Positions 10,094 through 19,700 of a stretch of DNA of 47,154 nt are shown one piece after another (the stretch's first letter is position 1; each line of letters begins with the position of its first letter). The notes below the pieces were generated by a model. The model ran no database searches and had not been told where the DNA came from. It saw only the letters and a list, made by a program, of their open reading frames with translations. The position numbers and the translations under genes were made by a program. The stretch comes from Dunaliella salina (Eukaryota > Chlorophyta > Chlorophyceae > Chlamydomonadales > Dunaliellaceae), in assembly GCA_002284615.2 (NCBI GenBank), contig MU069570.1, positions 171,500-218,653 of the forward strand, given 5' to 3'.

Positions 10094-11348
10094 ATGGCTG
10101 TGCCTTTAGGTAGGAACCACGTGCCCCCAGAGGTGCTCCTGAGACAAGGTGCTGAATTGGGATGGATTCCTCAACCTGACTGCTTGGAAACTCCTAGCAC
10201 AGCAGTTTTAGAAAAAACGGTAGGGTCCCACATCACAAAGTTGAGTGCGGGTGCTTCACCTGGATTAGATGGTATTCCTACACCCTTCCTTAAACATGCC
10301 TGGTTGCCCCTTGAGCATGGTCGGAGAGTGGATTACATTAACGTGCTGGTGCTTCTGATAGCACGCATGTTTAGGTTTTTTTGAGTAAAGCTAGGATCCC
10401 TGAAGTGTGGAAGGTTGCAAAATCGAGTCCTCTACACAAAAAGGGAGCTATGTCAAATCCTGGGTATTACAGGATGATCGCAGTTAGTGGGGTTATGTAC
10501 CGCATTCACGCCAATGAGTTGAAAGACTTGGTGACAGATTGGTGTGTTCAGAGACGTAAGGTCCCTGATACACAGTTTAGGTTTTACCTAGGTAGGAGCA
10601 CGCTGCATTCCCTTTTTATATTGAGGCACCTGAAGCATGCTGCAAAAAAGCTCAAACCACAGCAATCACCTAGACTGCATGCGTAGGGAGAGTTTCTCTG
10701 CCTACGTAGTTTTTCTTTTTCTTTTTCTTTCCTGCATGCAGCCTTCATAGACTTCTCTCAGGCCTATGATACTGTACCTCGCTTGCAACTTTGGGACCAT
10801 CTGCAGCGCATTGCCATGCCTGCACTACTTCTACACGCAATTGAAGGGATGTACCAGGATGATGAATATATTTTGATGGATGGGGACAAAAGGGCACGTG
10901 TACATCCTACAAATGGAGTTAAGCAAGGTTGTCCTCTGTCCCCTCTCTTGTTTTCTCTGTACATCAATGACATGGGCGGACACATCAGTGAAGGGATAAA
11001 AGGTGCTTTGATAGGAGATGGAGTAAATGGTATGCCTTATTCGTTGTATGCGGATGACTTGAGTTTACCTAATAATGACTCAGGTGCAGGTTACGTTAAA
11101 TATGTTGCGGACTTATGCAGCGAAAAAGGGCTGATTGTCAACACGTCCAAGTCAGAAGTCACACACTTCAAAAGTAGGCCGTATCCTTCCTTGCCTACCT
11201 TCATATATGGAGATGTGGCTGTACCTAAAAAAGAGCAGTTTAAATACCTCAGTATGCCTGTTGACAAGCACATGAACCTGAAGGTGTTAGAGGAATTCGC
11301 TGTGCGGCCTTACATGGCTGCCCAGCAAAAGATTAAGAAGTTTGTGCA
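10094..11348 (+). pseudogene. family C reverse transcriptase
   Basis: RT motifs in order: GASPGLDGIPTPFLKH, VWKVAKSSPLHKKG followed by YYRMIAVS, FIDFSQAYDTVP (motif A, catalytic Asp), GVKQGCPLSPLLF (motif B), YSLYADDLSL (motif C, both catalytic Asp) and FKYLSMPVD (motif E). A frame change lies near 10381. The 49-bp insertion at 10683-10731 falls between the fingers and motif A, and removing it with one 8-bp duplication restores the frame. All catalytic residues are intact, so the copy is not very old. Confidence 0.85.
10683..10731 (+). mobile_element. 49-bp insertion: stem-loop plus tail only
   Basis: It consists of GTAGGGAGAG, loop TTT, CTCTGCCTAC and a GTAGTTTTTC-type pyrimidine tail, flanked by CTGCATGC at 10675-10682 and 10732-10739. 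It begins exactly at the 5' base of the stem, so it is about the smallest unit that the family A/B machinery could copy while keeping the 3' structure. Confidence 0.88.
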
Positions 11349-11763
11349 TTTGAATTTGGTAGGCATATACAAAACATTGCTTGCATCCGATTGCACGCCC
11401 ATAAACTTCGAGTTGAAACTTCTCATTGGCATGGTCATGCACCTCAATGTGATTTATGTGTTTCAGAACAATGGGATGAAAAGCACGCCATCCTTCTCTG
11501 CCCCTGCGACTTCCTGTGTTGCCTTACTAGTAGAAGAAAGTATGCACATCTTTTTAGTGCCTTTCCTGTTCACAGAGTAGTGTCAAATGATACAGGATCT
11601 TTCTTTTTTTCTGATGCCTGCTCTCTGGATGTAGCTCGTTTCTTTCAAAACCAAGACACTCAGACTTATCGCTTCAGCTCTGAGCTTATGGATTTCTTTC
11701 ACCACACCGAGCAGCCTAATTTTCTGGCTGAAGGTTGTATTCCCTTGTAAACCTTGTAAGCCT
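11349..11763 (+). mobile_element. family D: 3' end of another non-LTR element, 415 bp
   Basis: Flanked by TTGTGCA (11342-11348 and 11764-11770). Family C reads IKKFV before and QEHHLRIKPH after, in one frame if the insert and one duplication are removed. The insert encodes an RT C-terminal end: HAHKLRVETSHWHGH, then a knuckle CDLCVSEQWDEKHAILLC (C-x2-C-x9-H-x4-C), then RRKYAHLF and FFQNQD. Its 3' end is two 9-bp units (CCTTGTAAA, CCTTGTAAG), a simple-repeat tail unlike the A/B tail. Confidence 0.82.
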
Positions 11764-12352
11764 TGTGCAAGAACATCATTTGAGGATTAAGCCACATGCT
11801 CTGATTTGGCTCTCTAAGGTGTATGGCATTCCTGCCATGATGTACACGTGCCAGGTGTGGGGAACTGAATACCCACGAGAAGGCGGTGAGTTCAAAAGCC
11901 AGTTGCAGAAAAGGCAATCATGCTCTCTTAAAAGGCGTTTTCTAGGTGCAAAGAGTTCTGCCACAAACTGGCCAGCACTGAGAGAGTGTGGCTAAGAGCC
12001 TCTACAATTTTATTGGTTTCGGACCACTGTTAAATTTTTAACAGCATGCTTGATTCAAACAGTGTGACATTACGTGGAGTGCTAAAAGCGGATTCGCCCC
12101 TGGCTAAAAGGGAAGAGTTTTGTTGGTCTGCACACGTGTCTACAGCCTTTAATGGCATGCGCCATGAGGACATGCTTAAGCAGAAGACGTTGAGTGCTCC
12201 TAAGGTCCCCATGCAGGATTTCTGAGGGGATTTGAGGTACAGGCAGCAAGGTATGGAGAGAAGCGGATGCTTTGAGTCCCCGAGGGGTGAACAGGAAAAG
12301 CAGTGACTCACCATCATTGGTGCGGAGGGCCTTTAAGTCAAACTGGGGCAGC
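11764..12352 (+). pseudogene. family C region after the RT
   Basis: The frame resumes QEHHLRIKPHALIWLSK, then VYGIPAMMYTCQVWG, a segment typical of the thumb/connection of non-LTR RTs, then a basic region ending PALRECG. After frame changes it continues with VLKADSPLAKREEFCW, a GMRHEDMLKQK stretch, DLRYRQQ and HHHWCGGPL. It is interrupted at 12352 and resumes at 13938. Confidence 0.65.
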
Positions 12353-12677
12353 AGGCTTCGGCCCAAGGAGTGGCGCCCCCGCCCATATGTGAGCTACCAG
12401 GAGAAAAGCTGGTGCAGGAGTGGTCCCGGAAGTTGGCGCAGTGGAGAAGGTGCTCAGAGGTGGAGTGAACTCAGTTTGGGTCTGCATAACTGCGTGCTCA
12501 CCTCCTGGCTACGGCTGGCCCCTGTGCAAGAGGGGAGCCCTCGCTAAGGTGTTGGGAGGCATTCTCTCAGGCTAAGGGGTGGGTCTCGAGTTTGCTGGAC
12601 AGGGCCTCTTGACAGCAGTGATAAGGGTGTCCTAGGTGAAGGCCAACTTGCTGGAGGAGACTTCTGTGCTTCTTTTT

Positions 12678-12692
12678 GGGGGCGGAGCCCCC
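12678..12692. repeat. hairpin with GGA triloop
   Basis: GGGGGC, loop GGA, GCCCCC: a perfect 6-bp stem. A second, imperfect one (GGGGC, GTA, GTCCCC) follows at 12695-12708. Confidence 0.8.
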
Positions 12693-12938
12693 CCGGGGCG
12701 TAGTCCCCTATATGTTTGTGTAAGTCAACGCCAGTCAACACTGAAAGAATAGAGCTTTGAGCCACCCAGGCCACCCCAGGCCATAAGAGATGCACCACCG
12801 GAATGCTAATTTTGCTCTGATTCCAGTGCTGCCCTGGGCTGCTTGGGTCCAAATTTGGACCATCCCCCCCCATCCCCCCACATGCGAATTAAACATTTAC
12901 TACTATCGTGTAAGTGTTAGTGTAAGTGTATATTGAAA

Positions 12939-13091
12939 ATGCATATTTCGTTATTAGTGCTGATATTCGTCGTTTCCGTCGAGAGCGGTAGGCGTGTAAC
13001 CGACGACAGTCGACTTCAGGCCCTTGCAGCCAGAAGAGAGCTTCTGGACAGTACTCGTGATGCGAGGCGCCAGTGGGCAAGGGAAAGGTAA
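12939..13091 (+). other. short open frame, arginine-rich, unrecognised
   Basis: Fifty codons from ATG to TAA. The first 17 residues are hydrophobic (MHISLLVLIFVV), then comes a basic helical part with LQALAARRELLDSTRDARR. The last codons overlap a good splice-donor-like GAAAG/GTAAGG. It may be an exon or a remnant of a transposon protein. I do not recognise it. Confidence 0.2.
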
Positions 13092-13228
13092 GGCAGCTGG
13101 CAGCTCATGTTCTAAGAGAGTGTTCTAGAGAACCAGGTGTGCTAACACTGCCTCCTGATTACTTGGGCAGCAGGAGAGGGGAGGCAGGCATACAGCAGGC
13201 AGGGGAGACAGCTCAGCAGATAGAATAG

Positions 13229-13408
13229 AACATTGAGGGCAACCATGTGGCTGATGGTGTAGCTGCTCTGGTCATTGATGAAATGTGTGTCAGTGTTGGC
13301 CGCCAAGTGAGAGCACGTGCACAGGAATTGCAAGAGAACATGGCTATGAGGTTGGGTGTGACTCTGATTGAGGAAGAGGAGTTTGCTAGGAGGGTAAGGG
13401 ACCGCTGA
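13229..13408 (+). other. short open frame, unrecognised
   Basis: Fifty-nine open codons without a convincing start, containing VIDEMCVSVGRQVRARAQEL and an acidic patch IEEEEFARRVRDR. Amphipathic helical composition like the frame at 12939. A donor-like AGG/GTAAGG lies near its end. Both may be pieces of one decayed gene. Confidence 0.2.
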
Positions 13409-13779
13409 ATGCAGCTGCAGTTTTGATGTGTGCAAATTGCCATCATTTGGCAGTAGGGCAAGAACGCTAGGGTGTGGGCATGAGTAAAAGCCTGCGCTGG
13501 GGGGGCGTATTGTGTGCTGTGGAGGCAGCACACATGGAGGCTGGTGCATGATTAAGCATATTCATGCACCGTAGCTCACATCCTCTTGCCCTAATGCCCA
13601 TGGTGTTATGTTTGCATGCACAATCTTGCGGCCGCAGGATGCTCCCTTAACTCTCTTCTCAATTCTTTCAATATGTATTGCCTACTTTAGTCATTGACGG
13701 ATTGACTTTTAATATAATGAAAACTATTAAATTTTGACTTTTAGAAGTATGGAAAAGAAGGAAAATTAATGGGGCAGTG

Positions 13780-13794
13780 TGGGCTCCGCCCCCA
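13780..13794. repeat. hairpin, GGA triloop on the minus strand
   Basis: The complement reads TGGGGGC, GGA, GCCCA; the stem pairs with one unmatched G. It lies just before the next hairpin. Confidence 0.65.
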
Positions 13795-13800
13795 TTTTTT

Positions 13801-13819
13801 TGTGATCCGAAGGATCACA
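13801..13819. repeat. hairpin, perfect 8-bp stem, GAA triloop
   Basis: TGTGATCC, loop GAA, GGATCACA. It follows a T run at 13795-13801, so on the minus strand it looks like a hairpin plus T-tract arrangement reversed. Confidence 0.85.
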
Positions 13820-13937
13820 CCCTACTTGTTCTCTTTGTTTGGAGGGACTCACTCTCAGCTTCCGCGCTGACCGTAGGGTCTTCCCTTAATGCATGCTGGC
13901 TGTGCCCAGCATGGACTTTTTTTCTTTCTTAATCAAA

Positions 13938-14351
13938 CAGCGCACACACCCTTTTGTATCCCAACATATTATTCAAAGGTTAGGATAAGGAATATGAGCA
14001 GGTTTAGGCTTCGCGCCCACTGCTTGAAGGTCGGATCCTGCAAATGGCTGATTGGTTCAAACATTGTGTGATAAGTGTGAGCGTGCTAAAGTCCAGGGCA
14101 AGAAACATGTTCTCTTCAATTGCAATTGCCAGGAGGAGATGTGTGAGCTTCGCAGAAAATACAAGGACTTGTTCATTAATCATTTCAAACCATTACATAC
14201 TTGTGCCCAGCTTCCAAACACAAACTTCATTCCTTTCTTGGCGAGCTACCACGTTTTGACTGATCCTGGTACCAATACTTTCCTAAACCAAGACCCGTAC
14301 AGGTTTTTGAAATGTTTGTCAGAGTTGGTTCCAATTTCTGATGCTGGCTGA
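13938..14351 (+). pseudogene. family C C-terminal region with zinc knuckle
   Basis: HTPFCIPTYYSKVRIRNMSRF, then RLRAHCLKVGSCKWL, then after a frame change CDKCERAKVQGKKHVLFNC (C-x2-C-x9-H-x4-C), then LRRKYKDLF and FLNQDPYRF. The layout matches that of the family D end at 11349-11763, so C and D are related. This is the C-terminus of the family C protein, displaced by the 1.6-kb insertion. Confidence 0.7.
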
Positions 14352-14971
14352 GATTGCTTCACCAGCAGCCGACCCTTCCAAAGTCTTGTGCTGTAGACCG
14401 CCAGGGACTTCAAAGTCCAAACCCTCAGGTAACCCGAGAAATGTTGAAAAGATTTTTGGCTTGCACCTGAGATGCAGACAAATCAGGTAGAGTCAAACCA
14501 GAAGTTTTGATGGAACTGAGCATTTACTGTCCCCCACACAAGAGATGCCTTTAATTGGGTTTACCTGAGAGGCTATGATTTACTTCTCACACAGTCCTGA
14601 AGCACTTATTATCCTTAAACCTCCCTGTACTCTTCTATTCTTTTTTTGGGCAGTTGGATTCGTGTTAGATGGATTTGCAGAAACTTATCTCTGGATCTCT
14701 CCTCATAGATGTGCCGCAAGGCATTCCTTCGTAAGTTTAGCAAACTTTTTCAATTATTTTCCTGAGTCATGAGTTCCATCCCTGAAAGCCATTCCATTGT
14801 ATACCAAAATTCACTCCCGCTGTTTATTATTTTCAGTACAACACGTGGTTCAGCCAGGAATTTTCACACCATACAGGTTTTCCACTTCACCTTCACATTT
14901 GAAGTTTACCTTATTTAGTGCGACATACCAGGAGGGTAAAAAAAAAAGTGGCGGACATACCCGCAAAATTC

Positions 14972-14986
14972 TGGGCCGCAGGCCCA
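14972..14986. repeat. hairpin, perfect 6-bp stem, GCA triloop
   Basis: TGGGCC, loop GCA, GGCCCA. Confidence 0.8.
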
Positions 14987-15339
14987 AAAGGACCACCCCA
15001 CCCCCCAGCCCCACCTTCCCTTGCTCCATTCCAGACAAAAAGGGTACCAATCTGCTCCTTTTCAAATTCCATATCCATCTGCATACTTAGGGAAGTGAAA
15101 GATTGACTTGCAGCAGAGTTATGGGGCAAAAACTGAGGAGCGGACGCCTATGCAAGCCTGACCTTCTGGGCACCCACAACTGGCCTGCAAGCCCTCCAAA
15201 TAGCCTTCTGACTTTGCAGTGCAAGGAATTATTATACATTGCCACTACCATGAAAGTTTGGATTTGTTTGCGGCATGCTTGCCGTCACACCCCCCGCAAC
15301 CCACACCCATGCCCATGTGGCATTGACTCTATTCCATGC

Positions 15340-15600
15340 ACAGACCCCCCAATTTGTCCAATTTCCCCAAGAGGGTGCCAATGAACGGTTCTCAAGCTCA
15401 GGATTCTGAAAATATATTTAGAATTTCGAGAGAGTGCCCCAGAAAAAAACTGGAGGGGGGGTCCCAAAAACTCGGAACCCCCCTCAGGGACCACCCACCA
15501 CCCACCCTCTCCAATTGGTCCCATATATACACCAATCGATAGCTCTCAATCTCAGGATCCCGAATATATAGTTTCTTATTTATAAGGACTTGCCGGGGGT
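15340..15600. repeat. two diverged copies of a ~130-bp sequence
   Basis: CCAATGAACGGTTCTCAAGC at about 15378 and CCAATCGATAGCTCTCAATC at about 15530 are each followed by CTCAGGAT, then GAA and ATATA. The parts before them (CAATTTGTCC and CAATTGGTCC) also match. Old tandem duplication of unknown origin. Confidence 0.5.
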
Positions 15601-15839
15601 CTCCAAAAGTTATGCTAACTGGGGCCTCCTGGACATACACACCTTTTTGATGTAGCACTCACATGCCAGCCAGCTGAGGTACCACACCAACTTTCTGGAG
15701 GGACAAGAGGCAGATAAGCAGGTCGAAGCCCTCAGACATGCACTAATCTCTTAAGAGGTTGCGAATTTGAACTGCTAAGATGCTCCGTAGAGTCATTCAA
15801 GGTAGTAACACTTATTCTCAACCCGTTGTATGAGGGATT

Positions 15840-15938
15840 AAAAAAAAAAACTTGGCTTTGGCGTCAGATTTGAACCAGTTAAACCTGCCTGGGCCAAGAC
15901 TCACAGCATCCTGCTCTTACATCACTGGACTATGGAAG
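15840..15938 (-). tRNA. degenerate tRNA-like sequence with T11 terminator
   Basis: On the minus strand: A-box-like TAGTCCAGTGA (complement of 15922-15932) and B-box-like GGTTCAAATC (complement of 15867-15876), 45 bases apart, then eleven T (15850-15840), a typical Pol III stop. The T-arm pairs poorly and the anticodon loop is not clean, so this is more likely a tRNA pseudogene or the head of an old SINE than a working tRNA. Confidence 0.35.
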
Positions 15939-16510
15939 ACCGATGCATCAAACATAATGCTCAGTGCTTGGCCACAATACTCATGCAGGAGGCATGCTGT
16001 TTGAAAACATTGCCCACACTAGGTTTAGCAGAAGGCACACTGAAATGACACACAAGGTCTGTCAACAGCCAGGGAAGCTGCCAAGCCTCCATTGGCAGCC
16101 AATGAACACAGTCAATTGAATCAGTGAACATGTCTCATGTCAGGTTGTGTTTGTTAATGAATATACACCACTTCCCTCTGCAATTGTAAAAGTGGTAAGC
16201 GCACCAGGCTCAAACGCATGCACCAGGCCCCCCACATCTTCTCTCAGTCCACACAAATCAAATCAACACTAGCAGCTCTTCTCCACCCAAGAGCTGTGGT
16301 AGCATCTAAGAAAATACACTGAAGCGTTCAGCAGCCATGCCCCACCCCATGGCCTCTGCTTTCGCAACGCCTCAAGAGCAAAGCAGCTTGCCCCCTGGGA
16401 AGGACCTGCAAACACAAGGTGAACACATCAACTGCTTAATCCCTTCCAACTTCCTTAGTTCCAAACAGCACAGCAGTATCATGTAATCGAGAGATCAAAT
16501 TCTGTGCACA
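15939..16510. other. spacer, nothing recognisable
   Basis: No open frame or repeat that I can support. It lies downstream of the translocase stop codon, so its right end may include that gene's 3' UTR and polyadenylation region. Confidence 0.5.
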
Positions 16511-16541
16511 TGTGTGTGTGTGCGTGTGTGCGTGCGCGTGC

Positions 16542-16577
<36 letters not shown>
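16511..16577. repeat. imperfect (GT)n microsatellite
   Basis: Alternating TG with GC interruptions in the first half, then pure (TG)n. It lies about 185 bases beyond the translocase stop. Confidence 0.95.
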
Positions 16578-16578
<1 letters not shown>

Positions 16579-16761
16579 ACCCTCACCCTACATCAAGGCA
16601 ACTGAATGACTCTTCATGGCATTTGCTGTCGAGAACTTGGCAGAAGAGCACCAACTACTTCATATCATTATTATAACATTTAATTAATTAAGTTTCAAGC
16701 CCAGGTCATTCAGTGCAGTCACCACCAACACCTCCATTCACCTGTTCCACCGCTGTGGAGC

Positions 16762-19700
16762 TTAGTCCTTCAGGCCACCCATGGTGTTGCCAGTCTCTGC
16801 CTGGAGGGCCACGAACTGCTTGTTCAGCGATGCAGCGGCTTGGATCCAGATCAGCACGATGGCCAGCAGGATGGCACCCAAGTAAGGTGTGGAGGCAGCC
16901 AAGGAGCCGAAGCCAATAATCATGAACTGCTGAATCAGGGCGCCTCCAGACTTGCCCAGGGGGTTGCAGATCACATCAATGGCAGCCTTACCCTGTGGAC
17001 AGCAAGAACAGGCAATACCCATGAATGTTTTAGCTCAACACACCAAACTCAGAGAGACAGAAACAGACAAAAGCAGGTCAGTTGAGAAAACCTACTGGAT
17101 TCAGAAAATTGCACAGGCACAGGCACACACAGAACACATTTGCATGTCTTTAACAGCAATGCATGCATGGCTTCCTGGGGAATGGAAAAACATGCATCAT
17201 GACTATTTCCCACAAATTCCAGTCTCTCAAGCAGAGGATAAACATGCTCACACCCGACTGCACTGATCCTTGGCCAGTAGCAACCACCTTCAGATCCTCC
17301 TTGCAGGAGGTTTCCGTTTTGTGAACCTCTGTAACCGCCTGTCACTTCCATGTTTCTGTAAGAAGAGGCACTCCTTGTTGATCCCGCATTATTTCTACAA
17401 GCAGCCGCACTGGGTCTGCACTGCTGCCTACACGTTACTATAAATAAAATCACATCTCTTAAATCATGCAGTCTTTCTTACAACAGCTGCACCTCTGTCT
17501 TACTATTTCTCTGGGATGCTTCTGACACGTCAGTTTCAAGGTTCTGTTACATGAGTTACGTTACCATAAATAAAAACACATCTGTTAAATCATGCAGTCT
17601 TTCTTACAACAGCTGCACTTCTGTCTTACTATTTCTCTGGGATGCTTCTGACACATCAGTTTCAAGCTTCAGTTACATGAGTCATGGGCATGAGCAGAGT
17701 AGTTGAGGACCCACGTACATTCTATATGAGTTATGAAGTTTGCTGCCTGCATACATTCCAAGTCATGTTGTGCTTCCTGTTTATGAGCTTCGTGTCTGCT
17801 CATGCTCTCGTGAATAAGCAGCAGCAGCTCTTCATGCTGTAGAAAAAACAATGTCATTAGATATAGAAAAAACAATTTCATTAGATATCTTGCGTGTTTA
17901 TTCTTCCTTCCAGCAACTGCACTTCGTCTCATTATTTCTCTTGGGTGCTTAATAATAACACTCCAGTTTTGAGGTTCTGTTCACCTCATCGTGCTGCAGA
18001 ATAAACCATACCATTAGAAATCTTGCACGACAAGATGTTTCCTAAGAAACACTTCCGGCAGAGTGTCCCGTGTCTCACCTTGGTCTTGACCTCATCATCC
18101 AAGGGGATGTAAGCCATCTCCTTGCAAGGGTCGAACAGGCTGTACTTGGCGGACTTGCTGAAGATGTTCTGAGCACCGCCCACCAGCACAGCCGCATACA
18201 GGGGGGTCATGCCCCAGCTAGCCAGCACAGAGCCGGTGGCTTCGGGGAACATGAGTAAGCTGAAGAAGATCAGACCAGTGATGAGCAGCAGGGTGGGGGT
18301 GATGAGCGCGGCCGTGCCCCAGCCAAACTTGCGGAAGATGATGCGAGACAGAAGCATCATGGCGAAGGTGACGGTGCCAGTGCATGTGCTGAAGTTGCCC
18401 ATGAAGACGGAGTAGTCGTTGGGGTTGGGGAACTGGGCCTTGATCTTGGACTTCCATGTCACCTCCACCAGGTTGATGGAGATACCATAGGATACCACCT
18501 GTGTGCAGGGAGGAGGGCAAGCCATCAATTCATTACAGGTCAGTCTTGCAGAGTCATACTACTCACAAGTGCTAGAGAGATTTCTCGTTGCATTACACGC
18601 ATGCTTCCTGACAAGTTTGGGACTCGTCTGCTCCAACAGCAGAACAATCAGATTAATGTCACACAATCCAAACAGACCACGCCATTGATGGTGATCAAAT
18701 TCAATAGAGCGTCTCAGAGCCAATCAGGCTAGGCCCAATGCACAGACTCACCAGCAGTGCCAAATCACGGATGTAGGGGGAGGCTGCCAGGAAGGCGAAG
18801 GACTCGCCCACGCTCATCTTGGCCTTGCTCTTCTTCTTCTTCTTATCGCCGATCTTGTTCTGTACCTGGGGCACAACCTTGCGGTTCAGACCCCAGAAAA
18901 TACCCAGGATGATGAGGCCACCAGCAACCACCATGCCCATCAGACCAGCCAGGGACACACCCCAGCCATCCACACCAGGGGGCAGGCTGGCTCGCACCTG
19001 CAAATCAAGAACATGAAAGTTGTATGATTTTGATACTGCTGTTATCAAAACTCATGCATGGAGGGAGCTGAGGAGGGCAAGCACAGAGTGTGCAAATGTC
19101 AGGTTATCCACATCGTGAGCAGCACCAAGGTGGTGCTACATGATACCATGAGAGTGTACTTCGTACAGGCAGTCAATGCAACCTAGTTGAATGTGCCTAA
19201 CTTCGCATGTTTGTTCATGCACAGTGACCGTGTGTGTGTTTCTTTCAGCAGTGGCACTTCTGAACTCAGAGCAAGACTTCATTTTCGCTTTTTGAGCCTG
19301 CTTCCTTTTTAGCCTAGGTTGGTATTGTTTCCGCTCAGCTGCCCTTGAAGGCAGATACAGCGTGTAACCTTAGCCTATCTTACCAAGGTGGTGGGGGAGG
19401 GAAGAAAGCATGAATATACAGCACTACACTTCCCTCCGAAAGAGATGAATGCAATAAGTCACCGACCACCGCTTGCGCAAGTGAATTTTGATACTGAGCC
19501 CACAAAATCAACTGCAATGTGCATGGGTGCACTGCAAACATTGCAGCAGCTTGGAAGGCACGTGAGTTACAGGAATGTGCAAGGACTTCGTCATGTACCT
19601 TTTCAAGCCTCTAAATGCTATTACTGGTCTTATTGACCTCCATTTTGGCAGGTTCTTCATTGAAAGCTGAACGCTTTCGCACCTCATAAACCCTGCTGCT

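Larger units (their letters stand above)
12353..13937. mobile_element. unidentified 1.6-kb insertion in family C
   Basis: The family C protein breaks at 12352 and resumes at 13938 in a compatible frame (TGAA then HTPFCIP) if one copy of the shared tetramer CAGC (12349-12352, 13938-13941) is removed. The segment has no terminal inverted repeats that I can see. It contains several strong small hairpins (12678-12708, 13780-13819, 13869-13880) and two short open frames with basic, helical composition. It ends T-rich. It could be a non-autonomous element or a composite of older ones; the class is unknown. Confidence 0.5.
9469..14345 (+). mobile_element. family C: non-LTR retrotransposon with YADD reverse transcriptase, three insertions
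   Basis: A different retroelement, not closely related to A/B. Order: pre-RT region (9469-10085), RT (10094-11348, split by 10683-10731), connection region (11764-12352), and a C-terminal zinc knuckle (13938-14345). Three foreign pieces interrupt it: a 49-bp A-type 3' end, a 415-bp family D end and an unidentified 1.6-kb segment. No endonuclease is present; the element begins abruptly after the A1 tail. Confidence 0.75.
14352..15839. other. spacer
   Basis: No convincing gene. Contents seen: a perfect hairpin at 14972-14986, purine/pyrimidine-biased stretches, and a pair of related segments at 15340-15600. Confidence 0.5.

Noticed and set aside
13142..13549. Minus-strand open frames (135 and 106 codons) at 13.1-13.5 kb
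   Set aside because: Low-complexity Cys/His/Pro composition, overlapping in two frames, and opposite a more protein-like plus-strand frame.
14007..14017. GCGAAGC-type hairpin as part of the GNA cluster
   Set aside because: It lies inside the family C coding sequence (RLRAH) and has a very short stem, so it is probably chance.
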